A stretch of DNA of 64,000 nt from Pseudomonas alliivorans (GCF_017826695.1 NZ_JAFFZW010000003.1:62001-126000); one strand, 5' to 3'; shown: positions 1 to 11,348, counted from the stretch's first letter. Made by a program: numbers and translations. Notes: generated from the sequence alone by a model not told the origin.

Positions 1-259
1 CCTGAAACTGATAGTAGTGCTGCAGGCGGTTGGGGTTCTCGCCATAGCGGCCATCTGTAGGACGACGGCTTGGCTGTACGTAGGCGGCGTTCCAGGTTTC
101 CGGGCCTACGGCGCGCAGAAACGTGGCGGTGTGGAAAGTGCCGGCGCCTACTTCCATATCGTAGGGCTGAAGTACCACACAACCTTGTTCTGCCCAGTAT
201 TGCTGGAGGGCGAGGATCAAGTCTTGGAAGGTACGCACGGCTGGCGTAGGCTGGCTCAC
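1..259 (-). CDS. glyQ: Glycyl-tRNA synthetase alpha subunit (N-terminal part, runs off the left edge)
   Basis: The reverse strand encodes about 86 residues that read as the N-terminus of the alpha chain of tetrameric (alpha2beta2) glycyl-tRNA synthetase, which charges tRNA-Gly in the cytoplasm. Diagnostic stretches include [32 protein letters not shown] and [20 protein letters not shown], all typical of bacterial GlyQ. The start is a GTG at 257-259 preceded by AGGTGA about five bases upstream; no in-frame ATG lies nearby. The C-terminal part and glyS would lie to the left of the window. It is divergent from tag, with an 80-base gap, the order known in other Pseudomonas. Confidence 0.95.
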   Translation of the reverse strand, partial: MSQPTPAVRTFQDLILALQQYWAEQGCVVLQPYDMEVGAGTFHTATFLRAVGPETWNAAYVQPSRRPTDGRYGENPNRLQHYYQFQ

Positions 260-338
260 AAATTTCACCTGTGCTGGGCTGCGATTCAAAGAGCGGGAGT
301 ATACCCGATTCGGCTGCACGTCCACCCTTGGGAGCCCT

Positions 339-890
339 ATGACACGCTGCTTTTGGTGCAACGAAGACCCCCTTTACATCGCTTATCACGATCAGGAGTG
401 GGGCGTGCCGCTGCGCGACGCGCAGAAGCTCTTCGAGTTGCTTTTGCTCGAAGGGTTCCAGGCCGGCCTTTCCTGGATCACGATTCTCAAACGACGCGCC
501 CGATATCGAGAGGTGCTGTTCGGTTTCGATGCCGAGCGTCTGGCGCAACTGACCGATGCTGAGATCGATGCGCTGATGCTCGATCCAACCATCATCCGCA
601 ACCGGCTCAAGCTCAGGGCCGTGCGCACCAACGCCAGGGCCTGGCTGGCGCTGAAGGAACCGGTGGATCTGCTCTGGTCGTTTGTCGGTGGTCAGCCGAA
701 GGTCAACCATTTCAAGGATCGCAGCGAAGTGCCTGCCATCACCGCTGAAGCCGAAGCGATGAGCAAGGCACTGAAGAAAGCCGGCTTCACGTTCGTCGGT
801 CCGACCATCTGTTATGCCTACATGCAGGCCAGCGGAATGGTCATGGACCACACCGTTGACTGTGATCGGTACGCGATCCTGAGCCGCTGA
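339..890 (+). CDS. tag: DNA-3-methyladenine glycosylase I
   Basis: Cytoplasmic base-excision repair enzyme that removes 3-methyladenine from alkylated DNA. The 183-residue length is normal for the family. The zinc site that ties the N- and C-termini together is visible: Cys4 and His17 (in YHDQEWG) with His171 and Cys175 (in DHTVDCDRY). The family motif [12 protein letters not shown] follows at about residues 39-50. The ATG start is placed directly before CFWC. It is divergent from glyQ and followed after 37 bases by the acyltransferase gene on the same strand. Confidence 0.97.
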   Translation: MTRCFWCNEDPLYIAYHDQEWGVPLRDAQKLFELLLLEGFQAGLSWITILKRRARYREVLFGFDAERLAQLTDAEIDALMLDPTIIRNRLKLRAVRTNARAWLALKEPVDLLWSFVGGQPKVNHFKDRSEVPAITAEAEAMSKALKKAGFTFVGPTICYAYMQASGMVMDHTVDCDRYAILSR

Positions 891-927
891 CGGTACAATG
901 CCTGCCTCAAGAATCCGGGAGTGATCT

Positions 928-1815
928 GTGGAAAAGTTCAAAGGCGCCATGATGGTCGGGGCGTTACGCCTGTTTGCCCTCCTGCCCTGGCGTGCCGTGC
1001 AGTGGGTCGGCACCGCCATCGGCTGGCTGATGTGGAAACTTCCCAACCGTTCGCGCGAAGTGGCGCGGATCAATCTGTCCAAGTGTTTCCCCGAGCTGAG
1101 CGAGCCCGAGCTTGAAAAGCTGGTGGGCAGAAGCCTCATGGACATTGGCAAGACGTTGACCGAAAGCGCTTGTGCATGGATCTGGCCTGCACAGAAATCG
1201 ATCAATCTGGTGCGTGAAGTCGAAGGGCTCGACGTGCTCAAGGATGCGCTGGCGTCCGGCAAGGGCGTGGTCGGTATCACCAGCCACCTGGGCAACTGGG
1301 AAGTGCTCAACCATTTCTATTGCAGCCAGTGCAAGCCGATCATTTTCTACCGTCCGCCGAAGTTGAAGGCCGTGGATGACCTGCTGCGCAAGCAACGGGT
1401 ACAACTGGGCAACCGCGTAGCAGCGTCTACCAAGGAAGGCATCCTCAGCGTCATCAAGGAAGTCCGCAAAGGCGGTTCGGTGGGCATTCCCGCAGACCCT
1501 GAGCCGGCGGAATCCGCCGGCATCTTTGTGCCCTTCTGCGGCACCATGGCACTGACCAGCAAGTTCGTGCCCAACATGCTGGCAGGCGGCAAGGCAGTCG
1601 GCGTCTTCCTGCACGCCATGCGCCTGCCGGACGGTTCGGGTTACAAGGTTGTACTGGAAGCGGCCCCTGAAGCGATGTACAGCACTGACACCGAAACCTC
1701 GGCAGCGGCGATGAGCAAAGTGGTCGAGAAGTATGTACGCGCTTACCCGAGCCAGTACATGTGGACCATGAAGCGCTTCAAGAAGCGTCCTGAGGGTGAG
1801 AAGCGCTGGTACTGA
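928..1815 (+). CDS. Lipid A late acyltransferase (LpxL/HtrB family)
   Basis: Inner-membrane acyltransferase of the LpxL/LpxM/HtrB family, which adds secondary acyl chains to lipid A precursors using acyl-ACP. The catalytic HX4(D/E) motif is His120-LGNW-Glu125. A hydrophobic N-terminal segment (about residues 8-35) would anchor it to the membrane, and the C-terminus is basic. The start is GTG at 928 with GGGAGTGA upstream. The 295-residue length fits the family. Which acyl position it modifies cannot be told from sequence; Pseudomonas has more than one paralogue, so no symbol is given. Confidence 0.88.
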   Translation: MEKFKGAMMVGALRLFALLPWRAVQWVGTAIGWLMWKLPNRSREVARINLSKCFPELSEPELEKLVGRSLMDIGKTLTESACAWIWPAQKSINLVREVEGLDVLKDALASGKGVVGITSHLGNWEVLNHFYCSQCKPIIFYRPPKLKAVDDLLRKQRVQLGNRVAASTKEGILSVIKEVRKGGSVGIPADPEPAESAGIFVPFCGTMALTSKFVPNMLAGGKAVGVFLHAMRLPDGSGYKVVLEAAPEAMYSTDTETSAAAMSKVVEKYVRAYPSQYMWTMKRFKKRPEGEKRWY

Positions 1816-1852
1816 TCTGGCGCTTCAACCTCGCAGACTTGCGGGATCAGAC

Positions 1853-1879
1853 CTGTCGGGACGCGTAGCGTCCCGACAG
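1853..1879. terminator. Perfect 12-bp palindrome between converging genes, likely terminator
   Basis: CTGTCGGGACGC-GTA-GCGTCCCGACAG forms a perfect 12-base-pair hairpin with a three-base loop between the ends of the acyltransferase gene and trkA. There is no U-tract directly behind it on either strand, so it may be a repeat-type palindrome that also limits read-through in both directions. Confidence 0.5.
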
Positions 1880-1904
1880 CATGTGCAGCGAACTATCGGC
1901 CTGT

Positions 1905-3278
1905 TCAGAAAAAGCTCAAACCCACCTGGAACAGCCGCTCTACGTCGCGGATGTACTTTTTATCCACAAGGAACATGATCACCTGATCGCCGGATTCGAT
2001 CACGGTGATGTCGTGGGCGATGAAGACTTCTTCGTTGCGGATGATCGCGCCAATCATGGTGCCGGTCGGCAGATTGATGTCCTTGATGGCGCGGCCGATG
2101 ACCTTGCTGGATTTCGAGTCGCCATGTGCCACGATCTCGATGGCTTCGGCTGCACCCCGGCGTAGAGAGTGGACACTGACGATGTCGCCGCGTCGCACGT
2201 GGGCCAGCAAGGTTCCGATGGTCGCCAGTTGCGGACTGACCGCGACATCGATTTCCCCGCCCTGCACCAGATCCACATACGCCGAGTTATTGATCAGGGT
2301 CATCACTTTGCGTGCGCCCAGCCGTTTGGCGAGCAGCGAGGACATGATGTTGGCTTCGTCATCATTGGTCAGGGCCAGGAACAGGTCGGTATTGCCGATG
2401 TTTTCTTCGATCAGCAGGTCGCGATCCGAGGAACTGCCCTGCAGCACGACCGTGTTGTCCAGGTTCTCCGAGAGGTAACGGCAGCGTGCCGGGTTCATCT
2501 CGATGATCTTGACCTGGTAGCGGCTCTCGATGGCCTCCGCCAGGCGCTCGCCGATGTTGCCGCCGCCGGCGATCACGATGCGTTTGTAGCTTTCGTCCAG
2601 GCGCCGCATTTCGCCCATCACCGCGCGAATGTCAGCCTTGGCGGCCACGAAGAAGACTTCGTCGTCGGCTTCGATCACGGTATCGCCCTGAGGCAGGATG
2701 GGGCGGTCGCGACGGAAAATCGCGGCGACGCGGGTTTCAACATTGGGCATGTGCGCCTTGAGCTGGCGCAGTTGCTGGCCCACCAGCGGCCCGCCGTAGT
2801 ACGCCTTGACCGCGACCAGCTGAGCCTTACCCTCGGCAAAGTCGATCACTTGCAGAGCACCGGGGTATTCGATCAGGCGCTTGATGTAATTGGTGACCAC
2901 CTGCTCCGGGCTGATCAGCACGTCCACTGGAATAGCGCTGTTGTCGAACAGCTCCGAGCGTGTCAGGTAAGCGGCTTCACGCACCCGCGCAATTTTGGTC
3001 GGCGTGTGAAACAGCGTGTACGCGACCTGACAGGCGATCATGTTGGCTTCATCGCTGCTGGTCACGGCGACCAGCATGTCGGCGTCGTCGGCACCGGCCT
3101 GGCGCAGTACAGCCGGGTAGGAGCCTTTTCCCTGCACGGTCCGGATGTCCAGCCGGTCGCCCAGGTTGCGCAACCGATCACCGTCCGTGTCGACCACGGT
3201 GATGTCGTTGGCTTCGCCTGCCAAATGCTCGGCCAGTGTGCCACCGACCTGACCTGCACCCAGGATGATGATTTTCAA
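1905..3278 (-). CDS. trkA: Trk potassium uptake system regulatory NAD-binding protein TrkA
   Basis: Peripheral membrane regulator of the TrkG/TrkH potassium channels. It gates K+ uptake by binding NAD(H) or nucleotides. The 457 residues contain two RCK modules in tandem. The first starts with the Rossmann motif [13 protein letters not shown] at about residues 7-19; the second repeats it as [14 protein letters not shown] at about 237-250. A TrkA-C domain follows each. The ATG start is directly before KIIILGAG. It lies 46 bases downstream of rsmB on the same strand, the usual order rsmB-trkA. The last codons contain a perfect DnaA box in the DNA (1960-1968). Confidence 0.97.
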   Translation of the reverse strand: MKIIILGAGQVGGTLAEHLAGEANDITVVDTDGDRLRNLGDRLDIRTVQGKGSYPAVLRQAGADDADMLVAVTSSDEANMIACQVAYTLFHTPTKIARVREAAYLTRSELFDNSAIPVDVLISPEQVVTNYIKRLIEYPGALQVIDFAEGKAQLVAVKAYYGGPLVGQQLRQLKAHMPNVETRVAAIFRRDRPILPQGDTVIEADDEVFFVAAKADIRAVMGEMRRLDESYKRIVIAGGGNIGERLAEAIESRYQVKIIEMNPARCRYLSENLDNTVVLQGSSSDRDLLIEENIGNTDLFLALTNDDEANIMSSLLAKRLGARKVMTLINNSAYVDLVQGGEIDVAVSPQLATIGTLLAHVRRGDIVSVHSLRRGAAEAIEIVAHGDSKSSKVIGRAIKDINLPTGTMIGAIIRNEEVFIAHDITVIESGDQVIMFLVDKKYIRDVERLFQVGLSFF

Positions 3279-3324
3279 CCGTTCACTCCGTGGAAATTCC
3301 TGGGCACTGTTGCCCGTTGCATCC

Positions 3325-4635
3325 TCAAGCCCGCGCCGCGGCGATCTTGATCAGTTTGGCGTAGTAGAAACCATCGTGGCCGCCTTGCTGCGCCAGCAAC
3401 TGGCGGCCATGTGGCTGTTTGATACCCGCTTCGCTGGCGATATCCAGCTCCCTTGCCCCGGAAGTGCGGGCCAGAAAGGCTTCGACCACTTCGGTATTTT
3501 CCGTCGGCAGTGTCGAGCACGTGGCGTAGATCAGCATGCCGCCCACCTCAAGCGTAGGCCACAGGGCGTCGAGCAGCTCACCTTGCAGCGTGGCGAGCGC
3601 GATGATGTCGTCTGGCTGACGCGTCAGCTTGATGTCCGGATGGCGACGGATCACGCCGGTTGCCGAACACGGGGCATCGAGCAGGATGCGCTGGAATGGC
3701 TTGCCGTCCCACCATTGCGCGGTTTCCCGGGCATCGGCGGCGATCAGTTCGGCATCCAGGCCGAGGCGGTCGAGATTCTCGCGAACACGCACCAGACGCT
3801 TGGCTTCCAGATCCACGGCCACCACGCCCTTCAGTTGCGGCTGTACTTCCAGAAGATGGCAGGTCTTGCCGCCCGGTGCGCAGCAGGCGTCCAGCACGCG
3901 TTGGCCGGGGGCAAGCTCCATCAGGTCAGCGGCCAGTTGCGCGGCTTCGTCCTGGACACTGATCCAGCCTTCGGCAAAACCGGGCAGCGAGCGTACGTCG
4001 CAGGGCTCGGCGAGCACGATGGCGTCCTGACTGAACGCGCAGGCGCTGGCTTCAATACCTGCAGCCTTCAACAATTCAAGGTATTGATCGCGGCTGTGGT
4101 GACGACGATTGACCCGCAGGATCATCGGCGGATGAGCATTGTTGGCGGCGCAGATTGCTTCCCAGTGTTCAGGCCATGCGGCCTTCAGGGCTTTCTGCAG
4201 CCAGCGCGGATGAGCCGTGCGCACGACCGGGTCATGTTCCAGCTCGATCAGCAGTGCTTCGCCTTCGCGCTGTGCATTGCGCAATACGGCGTTGAGCAAA
4301 CCCTTCGCCCAGGATTTTTTCAGCTTGTCGGCACAGCCCACGGTTTCGCCAATCGCGGCGTGAGCAGGCATGCGGCTGTAGAACAACTGATACAGACCCA
4401 CCAGCAGCAAGGCTTCGACGTCGGCATCGGCGGCCTTGAACGGCTTTTGCAGCAGTTTGGCTGCGAGGGCCGACAAGCGTGGCTGCCAGCGCGCGGTGCC
4501 GAATGCCAGGTCCTGAGTCAGGCCGCGATCACGCAGCTCGACCTTGTCCAGTTGCGTGGGCAGTGAACTGTTCAGCGATGCCTTGCCGCTGAGAACAGCG
4601 GCCAAGGCTTTGGCCGCGGCCAGACGCGGGTTCAT
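3325..4635 (-). CDS. rsmB: 16S rRNA (cytosine-967-C5)-methyltransferase RsmB (Sun)
   Basis: SAM-dependent rRNA methyltransferase making m5C967 in 16S rRNA. The N-terminal ~140 residues form a NusB-like RNA-binding domain. The C-terminal NOL1/NOP2/Sun domain has the SAM-binding motif [11 protein letters not shown] and the two catalytic cysteine motifs DAPCSATG and [11 protein letters not shown]. The 436-residue length is typical. The start ATG overlaps the TGA of fmt (ATGA), indicating translational coupling in the fmt-rsmB-trkA operon. Confidence 0.97.
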   Translation of the reverse strand: MNPRLAAAKALAAVLSGKASLNSSLPTQLDKVELRDRGLTQDLAFGTARWQPRLSALAAKLLQKPFKAADADVEALLLVGLYQLFYSRMPAHAAIGETVGCADKLKKSWAKGLLNAVLRNAQREGEALLIELEHDPVVRTAHPRWLQKALKAAWPEHWEAICAANNAHPPMILRVNRRHHSRDQYLELLKAAGIEASACAFSQDAIVLAEPCDVRSLPGFAEGWISVQDEAAQLAADLMELAPGQRVLDACCAPGGKTCHLLEVQPQLKGVVAVDLEAKRLVRVRENLDRLGLDAELIAADARETAQWWDGKPFQRILLDAPCSATGVIRRHPDIKLTRQPDDIIALATLQGELLDALWPTLEVGGMLIYATCSTLPTENTEVVEAFLARTSGARELDIASEAGIKQPHGRQLLAQQGGHDGFYYAKLIKIAAARA

Positions 4636-5576
4636 TGGCCCAGCACCGTGCCGACGGCGAATTTCTCGCGGCGGCTGTTGAACAGGTCAGTGAAGCTCAG
4701 TGGCTTGCCTCCCGGCAGTTGCAGGCGAGTCAGGCGCAGGGCGTTCTCGCCGCAGGCGACGATCAGACCCTCCTTGCTGGCACTCAGAATCGTGCCCGGC
4801 GCGCCCTGCCCTTCGACCAGATCGGCGGCCAGAACTTTCAATGCTTCGGTGTTCAACGTGCTGTGACAGATCGGCCATGGATTGAACGCACGCACCAGGC
4901 GCTCCAGCTCATCGGCCGGACGCGTCCAGTCGATGCGCGCTTCGTCCTTGTTCAATTTGTGGGCGTAGTTGGCCTGGCTGTCGTCCTGAACCTCGCCGAT
5001 CAGCGAGCCGTCTGCCAGGCCAGCAATGGCTTGCAACACTGCGGGCGGGCCGAGCTCAGCCAGACGATCATGAAGCGTGCCACCGGTGTCCTGCGCAGTA
5101 ATCGGGGTCACAGCCTTGAGCAGCATGGGGCCTGTGTCGAGACCGGCCTCCATGCGCATCACCGTCACGCCACTTTCGGCGTCACCCGCCTGAACGGCGC
5201 GCTGAATGGGTGCGGCGCCGCGCCAGCGTGGCAGCAGAGAGGCGTGGCTGTTGATGCAGCCCAGACGCGGAATATCCAGCACCACCTGCGGCAGGATCAG
5301 GCCGTAGGCGACCACGACCATCAGGTCCGGCTTCAACGCCGCCAGTTCTGCCTGGGCTTCGGGTGCTCGCAGCGTCGGCGGCTGCATGACAGGCACGTTA
5401 TGCTCGAGCGCCAGCTGCTTGACCGGGCTGGGCATCAGTTTTTGTCCACGACCGGCCGGGCGATCAGGCTGGGTGTAGACCGCAACGATCTGATAAGGGC
5501 TGTCGAGCAGGGCCTTGAGGTGTTCGGCGGCGAATTCCGGAGTGCCGGCGAAGACGATGCGCAGTGGCTCAGTCAT
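4632..5576 (-). CDS. fmt: Methionyl-tRNA formyltransferase
   Basis: Transfers the formyl group from 10-formyl-tetrahydrofolate to Met-tRNAfMet for translation initiation. The formyltransferase motif [17 protein letters not shown], at about residues 111-127, is intact and is preceded by the Asn of the INSHAS signature. [12 protein letters not shown] marks the following conserved region, and the C-terminal OB-like domain is complete (314 residues). The ATG start precedes [15 protein letters not shown]. It is downstream of def, as in most bacteria, but a terminator-like hairpin lies between them. Confidence 0.98.
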   Translation of the reverse strand: MTEPLRIVFAGTPEFAAEHLKALLDSPYQIVAVYTQPDRPAGRGQKLMPSPVKQLALEHNVPVMQPPTLRAPEAQAELAALKPDLMVVVAYGLILPQVVLDIPRLGCINSHASLLPRWRGAAPIQRAVQAGDAESGVTVMRMEAGLDTGPMLLKAVTPITAQDTGGTLHDRLAELGPPAVLQAIAGLADGSLIGEVQDDSQANYAHKLNKDEARIDWTRPADELERLVRAFNPWPICHSTLNTEALKVLAADLVEGQGAPGTILSASKEGLIVACGENALRLTRLQLPGGKPLSFTDLFNSRREKFAVGTVLGQ

Positions 5577-5589
5577 GGACTTCTCGTTC

Positions 5590-5622
5590 TGAAAAAAGAA
5601 AAAGGCCTTCGACAGGCCTTTT
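5590..5622 (-). terminator. Intrinsic terminator-like hairpin between def and fmt
   Basis: Read on the reverse strand, AAAAGGCCT-GTCGA-AGGCCTTTT forms a 9-bp stem and is followed by CTTTTTT. This has the form of a rho-independent terminator directly after def and before fmt. It could separate or attenuate expression of the two genes, which are usually treated as one operon. Confidence 0.75.
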
Positions 5623-5635
5623 GGGTGATGACGGA

Positions 5636-6142
5636 TCAGGCGTTGAGCTTGTGCTGCTTTTCCAGCTTCTTCTTGATCCGGTCACGCTTGAGGTTGGAGA
5701 GGTAGTCGACGAACAGCTTACCGTTCAGGTGATCGCACTCATGCTGAATGCAGATCGCCAACAGACCTTCGGCCACCAGCTCGTAAGGCTCGCCGTCGCG
5801 GCCCAGCGCCTTGATGCGGACTTTTTGCGGGCGGTCGACGTTCTCGTAGAAACCGGGCACCGACAGGCAGCCTTCCTGATACTGATCCATTTCATCGGTC
5901 AGCGTTTCGATTTCAGGGTTGATGAACACGCGCGGCTCGCTGCGATCTTCACTCAGGTCCATCACCACCACACGTTTGTGGACGTTGACCTGGGTCGCTG
6001 CCAGCCCGATGCCAGGCGCTTCGTACATGGTTTCAAACATGTCGTCGACCAACTGGCGAATGCCGTCGTCTACTATCGCCACAGGTTTGGCGATGGTGCG
6101 CAGGCGCGAATCGGGAAATTCGAGGATGTTTAAAATAGCCAT
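5636..6142 (-). CDS. def: Peptide deformylase
   Basis: Metallo-hydrolase removing the N-formyl group from nascent proteins. All three family motifs are present: GIGLAATQ (residues 44-51), EGCLS with the metal ligand Cys92, and QHECDH with ligands His134 and His138 and catalytic Glu135. The length of 168 residues is normal. The start precedes [14 protein letters not shown]. It is divergent from the LysM gene, with a 123-base region between them that must hold both promoters. Confidence 0.98.
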   Translation of the reverse strand: MAILNILEFPDSRLRTIAKPVAIVDDGIRQLVDDMFETMYEAPGIGLAATQVNVHKRVVVMDLSEDRSEPRVFINPEIETLTDEMDQYQEGCLSVPGFYENVDRPQKVRIKALGRDGEPYELVAEGLLAICIQHECDHLNGKLFVDYLSNLKRDRIKKKLEKQHKLNA

Positions 6143-6265
6143 ATACGTAAGAGCTGCACTGTTAAGGTAAAGTCAATGTCGGCTGCGGGCTCGGACGTCA
6201 AAGCGGGCAGCCCATGATGGGACTCTATTGTTCACGCGAGGCAACATGATAAAGGGATTCACCGC

Positions 6266-7291
6266 ATGAGGAAATCACTACTCGCCTTGCTGCTGTTGAC
6301 CGCCAGCGGTCTTGTCCAGGCGCAAGTGCAGCTCAGGGAAGGCCATCCGCAGACTTATACCGTCGCCACAGGCGACACCCTCTGGGATATTTCCGGCAAG
6401 TTTTTGCGTGAACCGTGGAAGTGGCGCGAGATATGGCGCGCCAACCCGCAGGTACGCGATCCCGATCTGATCTACCCGGGCGACACGCTTTCGCTCTCCT
6501 ACGTCGATGGCCAGCCACGCGTGACGTTGAACCGCGGCGAGTCCCGAGGCACGATCAAATTGTCACCGCGTGTGCGCAGCACGCCGATGGTCGAGGCGAT
6601 CCCCAGTATCCCGCTGGGCGCCATCAATGCGTTTCTGATCAGCAACCGGATCATCGATAACGTCGAGCAGTTCCAGCAGGCGCCTTACATCGTTGCCGGT
6701 AACGCCGAGCGCGTGCTCAGCGGCAGTGGCGATCGGGTCTATGCGCGCGGCGCGCTGGATCCGGCTCATACCGTTTATGGCATTTTCCGTCAGGGCAAGG
6801 TTTACACCGATCCCGACACTGACGAGGTGCTGGGCATCAATGCCGACGACATCGGGGGCGGTGAAGTCGTGGCCACCGAGGGCGACGTATCCACCCTGAT
6901 GCTTCAGCGCTCGACTCAGGAAGTAAGGCTGGGTGACCGTCTGTTCGCCAGTGAAGAGCGGGCGATCAATTCGACCTTCATGCCCAGCGCTCCTCAGACG
7001 CCGGTGGAAGGATTGATTCTGGATGTGCCACGCGGTGTGACTCAGATTGGTGTCATGGACGTGGTCACGCTGAACAGAGGACGGCGCGACGGCCTGACCG
7101 AAGGCAACGTGTTGGCAATCTACAAGACCGGCGAAAGAGTGCGCGACCGGGTCACCGGCGAGTCGGTGAAGATCCCGGACGAGCGGTCGGGACTGCTGAT
7201 GGTGTTCCGCACCTACGACAAGCTTAGTTACGCCTTGGTCCTGCACGCCAATCGATCTTTGGCCATTATGGACAAGGTCCGTAACCCATAG
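6266..7291 (+). CDS. tsaP: LysM-domain periplasmic protein, TsaP-like
   Basis: A signal peptide (MRKSLLALLLLTASGLVQA, cleavage near residue 19) is followed by a LysM peptidoglycan-binding domain at about residues 30-80 (YTVATGDTLWDISGKFL ... DLIYPGDTLSL). A long C-terminal region of about 250 residues follows, of the kind found in TsaP, which anchors the type IV pilus secretin to peptidoglycan. Position between def and dprA matches the tsaP locus of other Pseudomonas. The name rests on synteny plus domain layout; a direct role in pili is inferred. Confidence 0.85.
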   Translation: MRKSLLALLLLTASGLVQAQVQLREGHPQTYTVATGDTLWDISGKFLREPWKWREIWRANPQVRDPDLIYPGDTLSLSYVDGQPRVTLNRGESRGTIKLSPRVRSTPMVEAIPSIPLGAINAFLISNRIIDNVEQFQQAPYIVAGNAERVLSGSGDRVYARGALDPAHTVYGIFRQGKVYTDPDTDEVLGINADDIGGGEVVATEGDVSTLMLQRSTQEVRLGDRLFASEERAINSTFMPSAPQTPVEGLILDVPRGVTQIGVMDVVTLNRGRRDGLTEGNVLAIYKTGERVRDRVTGESVKIPDERSGLLMVFRTYDKLSYALVLHANRSLAIMDKVRNP

Positions 7292-7360
7292 CGCCATGTT
7301 GCAGTTTTGATACGGATTTTTCCTGAGGCGCGCTCACTTATCAAATTGTTGTCAACAGAG

Positions 7361-7369
7361 TTATCCACA
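7361..7369 (+). promoter_or_regulatory. Perfect DnaA box upstream of dprA
   Basis: TTATCCACA matches the consensus DnaA box exactly. It lies in the 123-base gap between the LysM gene and dprA, 45 bases before the dprA start. The surrounding sequence (TTGTTGTCAACAGAG) is locally AT-rich. Two more perfect copies in the same orientation are at 1960-1968 (inside trkA) and 7978-7986 (inside dprA). Confidence 0.55.
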
Positions 7370-7414
7370 GGTTTGTGCACTGCTTGACGTGCACAATTGA
7401 TCAAGGACGATCTC

Positions 7415-8527
7415 ATGCCGCTGTTCGAAAAAGCCGTTCCGTCGCCCTCGGAGCTGGAAGCGCGTCTTCGCTTGCATCGTTTGCCGGAAGTCGGCCTGAA
7501 ACGCTTCTCCCTATTGATTGATGCCTTCGGCAGCGCTTCAGCGGCACTCTCCGCACCTGCCAGCGCATGGCGGGCGCTGGGTCTTCCAACGGTCAGCGCC
7601 GAGGCTCGCCGCGACCCGTCGGTACGCGATGGTGCAAGCGCTGCACTGGCCTGGCTGGAGCGTTCCGGCCAGCATTTACTGATGTGGGACGACCCTGGCT
7701 ACCCTGCCTTGCTGGCGCAGATCGCTGATCCGCCGCCCCTGCTGTTCATCGCCGGTGACCCTTCGATTCTTGATCGACCGCAGTTGGGGATGGTCGGCAG
7801 CCGACGTGCATCCAGACCTGGACTGGACACTGCCGCAGCGTTCGCCCGAAGCCTGGCCGGTGCCGGTTTTGTGATCACCAGCGGTCTGGCACGCGGTATC
7901 GACGGTGCTGCACATCAGGGCGCACTGGATGTCGGCGGCCTTACCATCGGCGTCCTGGGCACGGGACTCGAAAAACTTTATCCACAGCAGCATCGGACAC
8001 TCGCCGCGCAGATGGCCGCGCAGGGCGGCGCTGTGATTTCCGAGTTCCCTCTGGACGCCGAAGCGCAGCCCAGCAACTTTCCGCGGCGCAATCGAATCAT
8101 CAGCGGCTTGTCCCTTGGTGTGCTGGTGGTTGAGGCCAGCGTCGCCAGCGGTTCGCTGATCACGGCACGTCTTGCAGCGGAGCACGGGCGCGAGGTGTAT
8201 GCGATACCGGGCTCGATCCACCACCCAGGTGCCAAGGGCTGTCACCAGTTGATTCGTGATGGCGCAACACTGGTCGAAACGGTCGATCACATTCTGGAAG
8301 GCTTGCAACACTGGCACATGACTGCCCCCGATAACGCCGGCTCTGCTTCAGTCTCTGCCTGCGATCACCCGTTGCTCGACTTGCTTCACGCCGCACCCCA
8401 CACCAGCGAGGGCTTGTCGGTCTCAATCGGCTGGCCGTTACCCAGGGTGCTCGCGGCACTCACCGAGCTTGAACTCGACGGAAGGATCAGCAGTGAAGCC
8501 GGACGATGGTTCGCCAGAGCCCCCTGA
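7415..8527 (+). CDS. dprA: DNA-processing protein DprA (Smf)
   Basis: Cytoplasmic single-strand DNA-binding protein that loads RecA on incoming DNA during natural transformation. The central Rossmann-like domain carries [12 protein letters not shown] and [15 protein letters not shown], and a conserved [18 protein letters not shown] stretch follows. N-terminal SAM-like and C-terminal winged-helix regions flank it. An in-frame TTG lies 18 bases upstream, but ATG at 7415 with AAGGACGA in front is the better start (370 residues). tsaC follows after 37 bases. Confidence 0.95.
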   Translation: MPLFEKAVPSPSELEARLRLHRLPEVGLKRFSLLIDAFGSASAALSAPASAWRALGLPTVSAEARRDPSVRDGASAALAWLERSGQHLLMWDDPGYPALLAQIADPPPLLFIAGDPSILDRPQLGMVGSRRASRPGLDTAAAFARSLAGAGFVITSGLARGIDGAAHQGALDVGGLTIGVLGTGLEKLYPQQHRTLAAQMAAQGGAVISEFPLDAEAQPSNFPRRNRIISGLSLGVLVVEASVASGSLITARLAAEHGREVYAIPGSIHHPGAKGCHQLIRDGATLVETVDHILEGLQHWHMTAPDNAGSASVSACDHPLLDLLHAAPHTSEGLSVSIGWPLPRVLAALTELELDGRISSEAGRWFARAP

Positions 8528-8564
8528 GGTTAAACTGCCGCCAGGATTTCGTGGAGAGACTACA

Positions 8565-9122
8565 ATGGTCAGCAGTTGGCGTGTGCAACAAGCCGCTCGT
8601 GATATTCGAGCCGGAGCGGTCATCGCCTACCCGACCGAGGCAGTCTGGGGGCTGGGGTGCGACCCATGGGACGAAGAGGCGGTCTATCGCCTGCTGGCAA
8701 TCAAGTCACGTCCTGTGGAAAAAGGACTGATTCTGATCGCCGACAACATTCGCCAGTTCGACTTCCTGTTCGAGGACTTTCCCGAGCTGTGGCTGGACCG
8801 CATGGCCAGCACCTGGCCCGGCCCAAACACCTGGCTGGTCCCCCATCAGAATCTGCTGCCGGAGTGGATTACCGGGATTCACGAGACTGTCGCCCTGCGC
8901 GTAACAGATCACCCGACGGTGCGTGAACTGTGCGCGCTGGTCGGTCCGTTGATCTCGACATCCGCCAACCCTGCGGGCCGGCCTGCTGCCAGGTCGCGGC
9001 TGCGCGTCGAGCAGTATTTCCGTGGCCAGATCGATCTGGTGCTCGGTGGCAGCCTGGGCGGTCGCCGAAACCCTAGCGTGATTCGCGATATTGCAACCGC
9101 GCAGGTCGTTCGCGCGGGCTGA
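8565..9122 (+). CDS. tsaC: L-threonylcarbamoyladenylate synthase (TsaC/YrdC)
   Basis: Makes threonylcarbamoyl-AMP from threonine, bicarbonate and ATP, the first step of t6A37 tRNA modification. Family signatures are [19 protein letters not shown] near the N-terminus, the KSRP motif (in [15 protein letters not shown]), and STSANPAG near the C-terminus. The compact 185-residue single-domain length is that of TsaC rather than the longer Sua5. The ATG at 8565 is preceded by GGAGAG; a longer in-frame extension overlapping dprA is unlikely. It converges with the oxidoreductase gene. Confidence 0.95.
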   Translation: MVSSWRVQQAARDIRAGAVIAYPTEAVWGLGCDPWDEEAVYRLLAIKSRPVEKGLILIADNIRQFDFLFEDFPELWLDRMASTWPGPNTWLVPHQNLLPEWITGIHETVALRVTDHPTVRELCALVGPLISTSANPAGRPAARSRLRVEQYFRGQIDLVLGGSLGGRRNPSVIRDIATAQVVRAG

Positions 9123-9146
9123 GCCGAACGCGAACGACGGCACGCT

Positions 9147-10124
9147 TCACGGGATCAGAATGGTCGATCCCGTGGTGCGACGGGCAGACAGCTCAATGTG
9201 TGCCTGTGCTGCGTCGGCAAGCGCGTACTGCTTGATCTCGCCAACCTTCAGTTTGCCGCTGGCGAGCATGTCGAACAGCTCGTCGGCCATGGTCTGCAGG
9301 TTTTGCGCGTTATTGGCGTAGCTCCCCAGCGTCGGGCGCGTGACGTAAAGCGAGCCCTTCTGCGAGAGGATGCCCAGGTTCACCCCGGAGACCGCCCCGG
9401 AGGCATTGCCGAAACTCACCATCAGACCGCGCGGCGCAACGCAATCCAGCGACGTGAGCCAGGTATCCTTGCCGACACCGTCGTAGACCACCGGGCATTT
9501 GCGGCCGTCGGTCAGCTCCAGCACTCGCTTGGCGACATCTTCATGGCTGTAATCAATGGTTTCCCAGGCGCCCAGCGCTTTAGCGTGCGCCGCTTTCTCC
9601 GGCGTGCTGACCGTGCCGATCAGTTTTGCGCCCAACGCCTTGGCCCATTGGCAGGCCAGCGAACCTACGCCGCCAGCGGCAGCATGAAACAGGATGATCT
9701 CGCCCGGTTTGACCTGATACGTCTGGCGTAGCAGGTATTGAACGGTCAGTCCCTTGAGTATCACGGCGGCGGCCTGCTCGAAGCTGATCGCGTCAGGCAG
9801 CTTCACCAGATTGGCTTCCGGCAACGCATGAACATCGCTGTAACTGCCGAGCGGACCCGTTCCGTAGGCAACCCGGTCACCGATTGCAAAGCGCGTCACT
9901 TCAGCGCCCACGGCCTCGACCACGCCTGCCCCTTCGGTGCCCAGGCCGGACGGCAATTCGGGTGCCGGGTACAGACCACTGCGGTAGTAGGTATCAATGA
10001 AGTTCAGGCCGATGGCCTTGTTGCGTACAAGCACTTCCTGCGGACCAAGCGCTTCGGGCTCGAAGTCGATGTATTCAAGTACCTCGGGTCCTCCGACAGT
10101 GCTGAACTGGATACGCTTTGTCAT
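9147..10124 (-). CDS. qor: NADPH:quinone oxidoreductase (zeta-crystallin type, MDR superfamily)
   Basis: Zinc-independent medium-chain dehydrogenase/reductase of 325 residues. The GroES-like N-terminal domain contains GLNFIDTYYRSGLYP and GTEGAGVVEAVG; the nucleotide-binding fold carries HAAAGGVGSLACQWAKALG. It would reduce quinones with NADPH in the cytoplasm. The start at 10124 (MTKRIQFS) has GGAGAGAACA in front; a longer frame begins 72 bases upstream but lacks a site. It is divergent from hemF. Confidence 0.92.
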   Translation of the reverse strand: MTKRIQFSTVGGPEVLEYIDFEPEALGPQEVLVRNKAIGLNFIDTYYRSGLYPAPELPSGLGTEGAGVVEAVGAEVTRFAIGDRVAYGTGPLGSYSDVHALPEANLVKLPDAISFEQAAAVILKGLTVQYLLRQTYQVKPGEIILFHAAAGGVGSLACQWAKALGAKLIGTVSTPEKAAHAKALGAWETIDYSHEDVAKRVLELTDGRKCPVVYDGVGKDTWLTSLDCVAPRGLMVSFGNASGAVSGVNLGILSQKGSLYVTRPTLGSYANNAQNLQTMADELFDMLASGKLKVGEIKQYALADAAQAHIELSARRTTGSTILIP

Positions 10125-10280
10125 TGTTCTCTCCATGATTAAACAGACTGCAAAACGTCTATCCAACTCCTTCCCCCGACCCTCGTCAACTGCCACACCC
10201 GCCTGCCGATGGTATGCTACGCGCCAATTTGCCTGCGCCGCTTGTGTTCCGTGGGCTCAGCCGTTTGAAGTCAGCCGTAA

Positions 10281-11204
<924 letters not shown>

Positions 11205-11348
11205 TTGCACTGTGCAGTCAAGCCCGTGGAAGGCTTCACCACGTCTCCAGGCACCCACCGGGAGTCGTGGGAGCTTTTCTTCAGTGGGCTGAACGTCGTT
11301 TGCGAGACCGAGCGCTGCAGGCGCTGCAATACATCAACAGGAACCACA

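Noticed and set aside
2169..3350. 393-codon forward frame opposite trkA
   Set aside because: Antisense to an intact trkA gene; no motif and no supporting start.
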